Shown here in pieces: positions 24,761 through 27,650 of a DNA stretch of 27,650 nucleotides (the stretch's first letter is position 1; each line of letters starts with the position of its first letter). This DNA comes from Guillardia theta CCMP2712. Taxonomy: Eukaryota; Cryptophyceae; Pyrenomonadales; Geminigeraceae. The notes under the pieces were generated by a model, which searched no databases, had not been told where the DNA came from, and saw only the letters and a list, made by a program, of their open reading frames with translations. The stretch spans positions 364,830 to 392,479 of the forward strand of contig NW_005434657.1 of the NCBI RefSeq assembly GCF_000315625.1, written 5' to 3'. The position numbers and the translations under genes were made by a program.

Positions 24761-25636
24761 TTGCAGCAAGTTTAAATATTTGAATGAAATATGAGAAAGT
24801 TGGAAATGGAGGGGATGGAGAACCCCACTTCGGAAATACCTCGTTTCCGCCCCTACCTTCGAATGTTTTTTTGTTTTTTTTTCTTCTGTTACTACGAGGG
24901 CAGAGAGAGTGAGTGTGATAGGAAGATGAGGGAAGAAGTAGAGACAGTGACGGGAATGAACATGCAAGTAGAGGCAAAGAGAAACAAAGGAGAAGAGTTG
25001 GCATGCGAAATTGAATGAGGTGTGTTAATCAAGAAGTCAAAAGGCGATTGAACAAACGACAAAGATGCGATGCGATAGGATGCGAGGCGATGCTGTTTGA
25101 GCGCCCGCATGCACAAGTGAGCATCTATCACTCCAGAACGATGACAAGAACTTCTTGTGGCAACAGCAGTTCCTTTCCTGTTGAGCAGGGATGACGCAAG
25201 GGAAATTGAATGTTGTGCTTTTGAAAATCCAATCTGGCAGTCGGGCGCTTAGAAGAAGAGGGTGGTTTAGGTCTGCAATAGCAGGGAGAAATACCGCAAG
25301 TCGGTTGTAGTAGCTTTCGAGCTTTCTAGTAGGTTTCATGTTGACCTGGGGAGAGCGTCAACGATTACTGAACTTGACAGTTACTGGAAGTTTGTGGTAG
25401 AGTGACAGGGCATGAGGACATCAGTAGGATGGGAAAATAAGGCGAGCAGTCGAGTTGAAACAAGATCGATCGTCTTTGAGAGATGAGAGAGCTATAGCTG
25501 GATGCTGTTGCTCCCTTGTTTTTTTGTGTTGGTGATCCTTGTAGCGTTTGCCTGACATGTTGACTGGAAGAGCTGTTTCCTTCCTCCCAGCACACTGCAA
25601 CCATTCCTCGCACACACGTCAATCTCGGTGAGCTTG

Positions 25637-27519
25637 ATGATCGTCACAGAACCATCTGGAACAACCTCTGACGCCAATTCCTGCTGCAGCATGCTTGCCG
25701 TGAGCAGAGGATTTGGGAACGACGACGCAAGCAGTAGAGGTGGGATGGAAGCGGGAGTTTGGCGGAAGATTGGATCCAGGACGCTGTCGAAGTATGACGA
25801 TGGTGAGGGCAAGAGGAGGAGACTCTCGTGCTCCTTCACTTGACGATCATTCCTGCAGCACCAAGACCTCTGAGGGAGCACGACGCCTCGTCCGAGGTTG
25901 CCATCCTGCTCCCCGTGTCCTGCCTCGTCCCAGTTGCTGACGCCTGCCTCCCGCCCCCTCACAGGATGCTAAGAGGAAGAGGAGAGCGATAGATAGTTTC
26001 GGATCGCCAGAGCACGACAATCAAGTGCTGAACTTTGCCGTGTCCGCGCGCTGCTTGCCTGACCAATCCCCCCTGAAACAGTTCGCACTCTACTCAGCGC
26101 AGTCGCCGTGTGCGTCCCCCTTCTGGCAGGCATGTGGAGCCAGCGCGGAGGCTGTTGGGGGTAACGGCAGGACGCAGGCAAACATGTCGAACGCTACAGG
26201 TTTCCAGCCGATACAGCAAGCAGCATCAGGATTCAAAGTGAGCGGCTCACCGCGTCGCTCCTCATCCTCACGCGTGTTGCAGTCGGCCGAAGTCGATCCC
26301 TTCGCTATGCCCAAGACCCCTGATGGATGGGGACAAGCAGGTAGACGAGGTAGCAGGCAAGAGGTGCAAAGCGCTGACGAGAACCCTTCCTCTCCCTCCC
26401 CCTCTCCCTCTCTCCCTTCCTCCACCTTCCTCACAGATGGCAACGTGACTCCTGGCTTCGGACGAGACATCGCAAGCTCTCCACTCATCATCCCGCCCGA
26501 CAGCCAGTAGGACTGGCGGGTGCTGCTCGCCCCCTCTGACATGCTGCGATGGCAGGGAGGGAAGAACAAGTAGCGAGTGGTCGACAGGTGGGATCATCGG
26601 GCACGAGACGTACCCTAGTGACGGGGGTATCCTGGGAACGGATCTGGCGGGCGTTCTTGATGTGAGGAGGAGGAGGAGGAGACCAGCACAAGGATGCTGA
26701 CTGTGGGCTAGGAGCCTGAGCCATTCGAACTATGCTGTATAACTCCGACACACTCGATCTTCAGTGAGGAGAAGAAGACCGGGAAGGTGAGGATGAGCAC
26801 GAGGACAAGGGCGAGGAGGAGGAGGAGGAAGTGGTGGTTGAGGAGGAGGAAGTGGCGGTGGTGGTGGTCCTGCGTCTGCTGCTGCTGCTGGTGGTGGTGG
26901 TGGAGGAGGAAGCATGCATGCTTGTTCCTGATGACTTGTCACAGAGGAAAGCTCCTGAAGCTCCGGTCAATCACACCATCAACCTGCTCTCATCTCAGGT
27001 TGGGGATGCCAAGACGGAGCTCTGAAGCCTCGAATTCTTCTAAATCTGTTCCTCTACAGAACGCCAAGGGTCTGTCAGCGAACCAGGAGAACGCGTCCGC
27101 GCCTGTCAAGGCCGAGATGGCGGCCAAGACCAACGCAGTTGCGTTGAAGGTACGCGCTACCTCTTCCTTCTCTTCCTCCTCCTGCTCTTCCTCCTCCTCC
27201 TCGTTCTCCATCTCCTCCTACTTCCTCCTTCGCCTCCTCATGTTTTGTTGCAGCCCAACACATCGAAAGGAGTTGTGGGCAAGAAGAAGAACAATGTCGA
27301 TCCCAGCTTCCTTCCACTGCTCGACTGCCTGACATGTCTGCAGACCAAGATCAAGTCTGAGGAGGCGACTCGCATAGAAGGTGAACCTGCATCGTTGATC
27401 CTCCTTGCCTCCCTGTCCTCACCCTCGCTGTCTCATTTCAGGACCAAGTGCTCTCGCTCGCCCCGTCGTCAAGTTCGATGCGAATGCTGCAAACAAACCT
27501 GTAGCGTTCGCTGTGCCAG
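25637..27519 (+). CDS. Unrecognised Ser/Pro/Ala-rich protein, incomplete at 3' side
   Basis: Exons with closing frames: 25637-25802, 25859-25932, 25965-26340, 26437-26506, 26765-26786, 26945-26998, 27060-27149, 27254-27380, 27442-27519, and then an intron that runs past the window end. Introns are 32-258 nt and several have TGAC near the acceptor. The protein reads GVWRKIGSRTLSKYDD, then a basic patch KRKRRAID that could be a nuclear localisation signal. A long low-complexity, probably disordered part follows (SGSPRRSSSSRVLQ), then a more helical segment (NNVDPSFLPLLDCLTCLQTK) and PVVKFDANAANKPVAFAVPG. I recognise no family. The start at ATG 25637 is only the first Met of the first exon found; further exons upstream are possible. 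The tiny 22-nt exon and the 26507-26764 intron are the least certain parts. Confidence 0.6.
26796..26915. repeat. GAG/GTG/CTG-rich low-complexity stretch in intron
   Basis: A mix of GAG, GTG and CTG triplets fills most of the presumed intron 26787-26944 of the last gene. It opens misleading frames on both strands. Confidence 0.8.
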
Positions 27520-27650
27520 GTCACTTCCTCTCCAAATCTCCTTTGCCCCCTCACAGCTCCTCCTCCTCCTTCTCCTCCCCTCTCCTCCTCTCCTCCTCCC
27601 CTGCTGCTTCTGCTCGCTCGTCTCTCTCTCCTCCACCTCCCTCCCCCCCC
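27520..27650 (+). other. Pyrimidine-rich intron start running to the window end
   Basis: After the donor CAG|GTCACT the sequence is almost only C and T (TCCTCC repeats). The next exon lies outside the window. Confidence 0.6.

Larger units (their letters stand above)
22090..25636. other. Long gene-poor region with minisatellites and strand-biased blocks
   Basis: No gene is recognised in these 3.5 kb. The first ~700 nt include the beta-COP 3' UTR and a 25-bp minisatellite. A reverse-strand open frame at 22463-22696 (77 codons) has no family features. 22800-23450 is pyrimidine-rich on the top strand. 23440-24760 holds the mirrored TACCCC/GGGGTA blocks. 24760-25636 is of normal composition; the reverse frames at 25037-25339 and 25365-25962 look like chance, the second because the + strand there carries spliced exons. 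Confidence 0.6.

Noticed and set aside
25492-25962. 156-codon reverse-strand frame
   Set aside because: Two + strand exons (25637-25802, 25859-25932) with good splice sites and frame closure overlap it and link to further exons; it stays a weak alternative.

Overview
The window is nuclear DNA of a single-celled eukaryote with a secondary plastid, most likely a cryptophyte of the Guillardia type. Four of the five genes are cut by many very short GT-AG introns, mostly 28-120 nt, often with a TGAC branch-point-like motif 3-25 nt before the 3' splice site. One protein begins with a signal peptide followed by a transit-peptide-like segment starting with Phe (..SASA|F..), the mark of red-lineage complex plastids. 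There are no Shine-Dalgarno sites, operons or bacterial gene packing. The species is an inference. Exon models were built by hand by requiring frame closure across each splice.

Layout. (1) About 309-10091, + strand: one very large gene of at least ~2,000 codons. It encodes an N-terminal helical region, a NACHT-type STAND NTPase, a winged-helix-like segment, TPR-like repeats, a probable beta-sandwich, and about a dozen ribonuclease-inhibitor-type leucine-rich repeats. This is an NLR-like (NACHT plus LRR) architecture. (2) 10260-14990, - strand, tail to tail with gene 1: a 19-exon, 1,035-residue PTEN-like lipid phosphatase. It has one predicted N-terminal membrane helix, then the phosphatase and C2 domains, then two cyclic-nucleotide-binding-like folds around a GRAM/PH-like domain. 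(3) 16743-17805, + strand: a 198-residue MAPEG protein of the MGST3 type with a plastid-type leader. (4) 19234-22089, + strand: intronless coatomer beta subunit (beta-COP). (5) About 25637 to beyond the window end, + strand: an unrecognised Ser/Pro/Ala-rich protein, incomplete at the 3' side.

Between genes lie long stretches without recognisable coding: 14991-16742, 17806-19233 and 22090-25636. They hold G-rich or C-rich blocks full of GGGGTA/TACCCC words, a GC-rich island next to an AT-rich one, minisatellites and a 27-base C run. The block at 23.4-24.8 kb changes strand bias near 24.06 kb, with C-rich then G-rich top strand, like two mirrored arms. Simple repeats also sit in several introns.

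The genes do not form one pathway. The two of most interest are the NACHT-LRR protein and the PTEN fusion. The first looks like a nucleotide-switch receptor or scaffold. The second could couple phosphoinositide turnover at a membrane to a second ligand. Three introns, in three different genes, need a GC-AG splice to keep frame.
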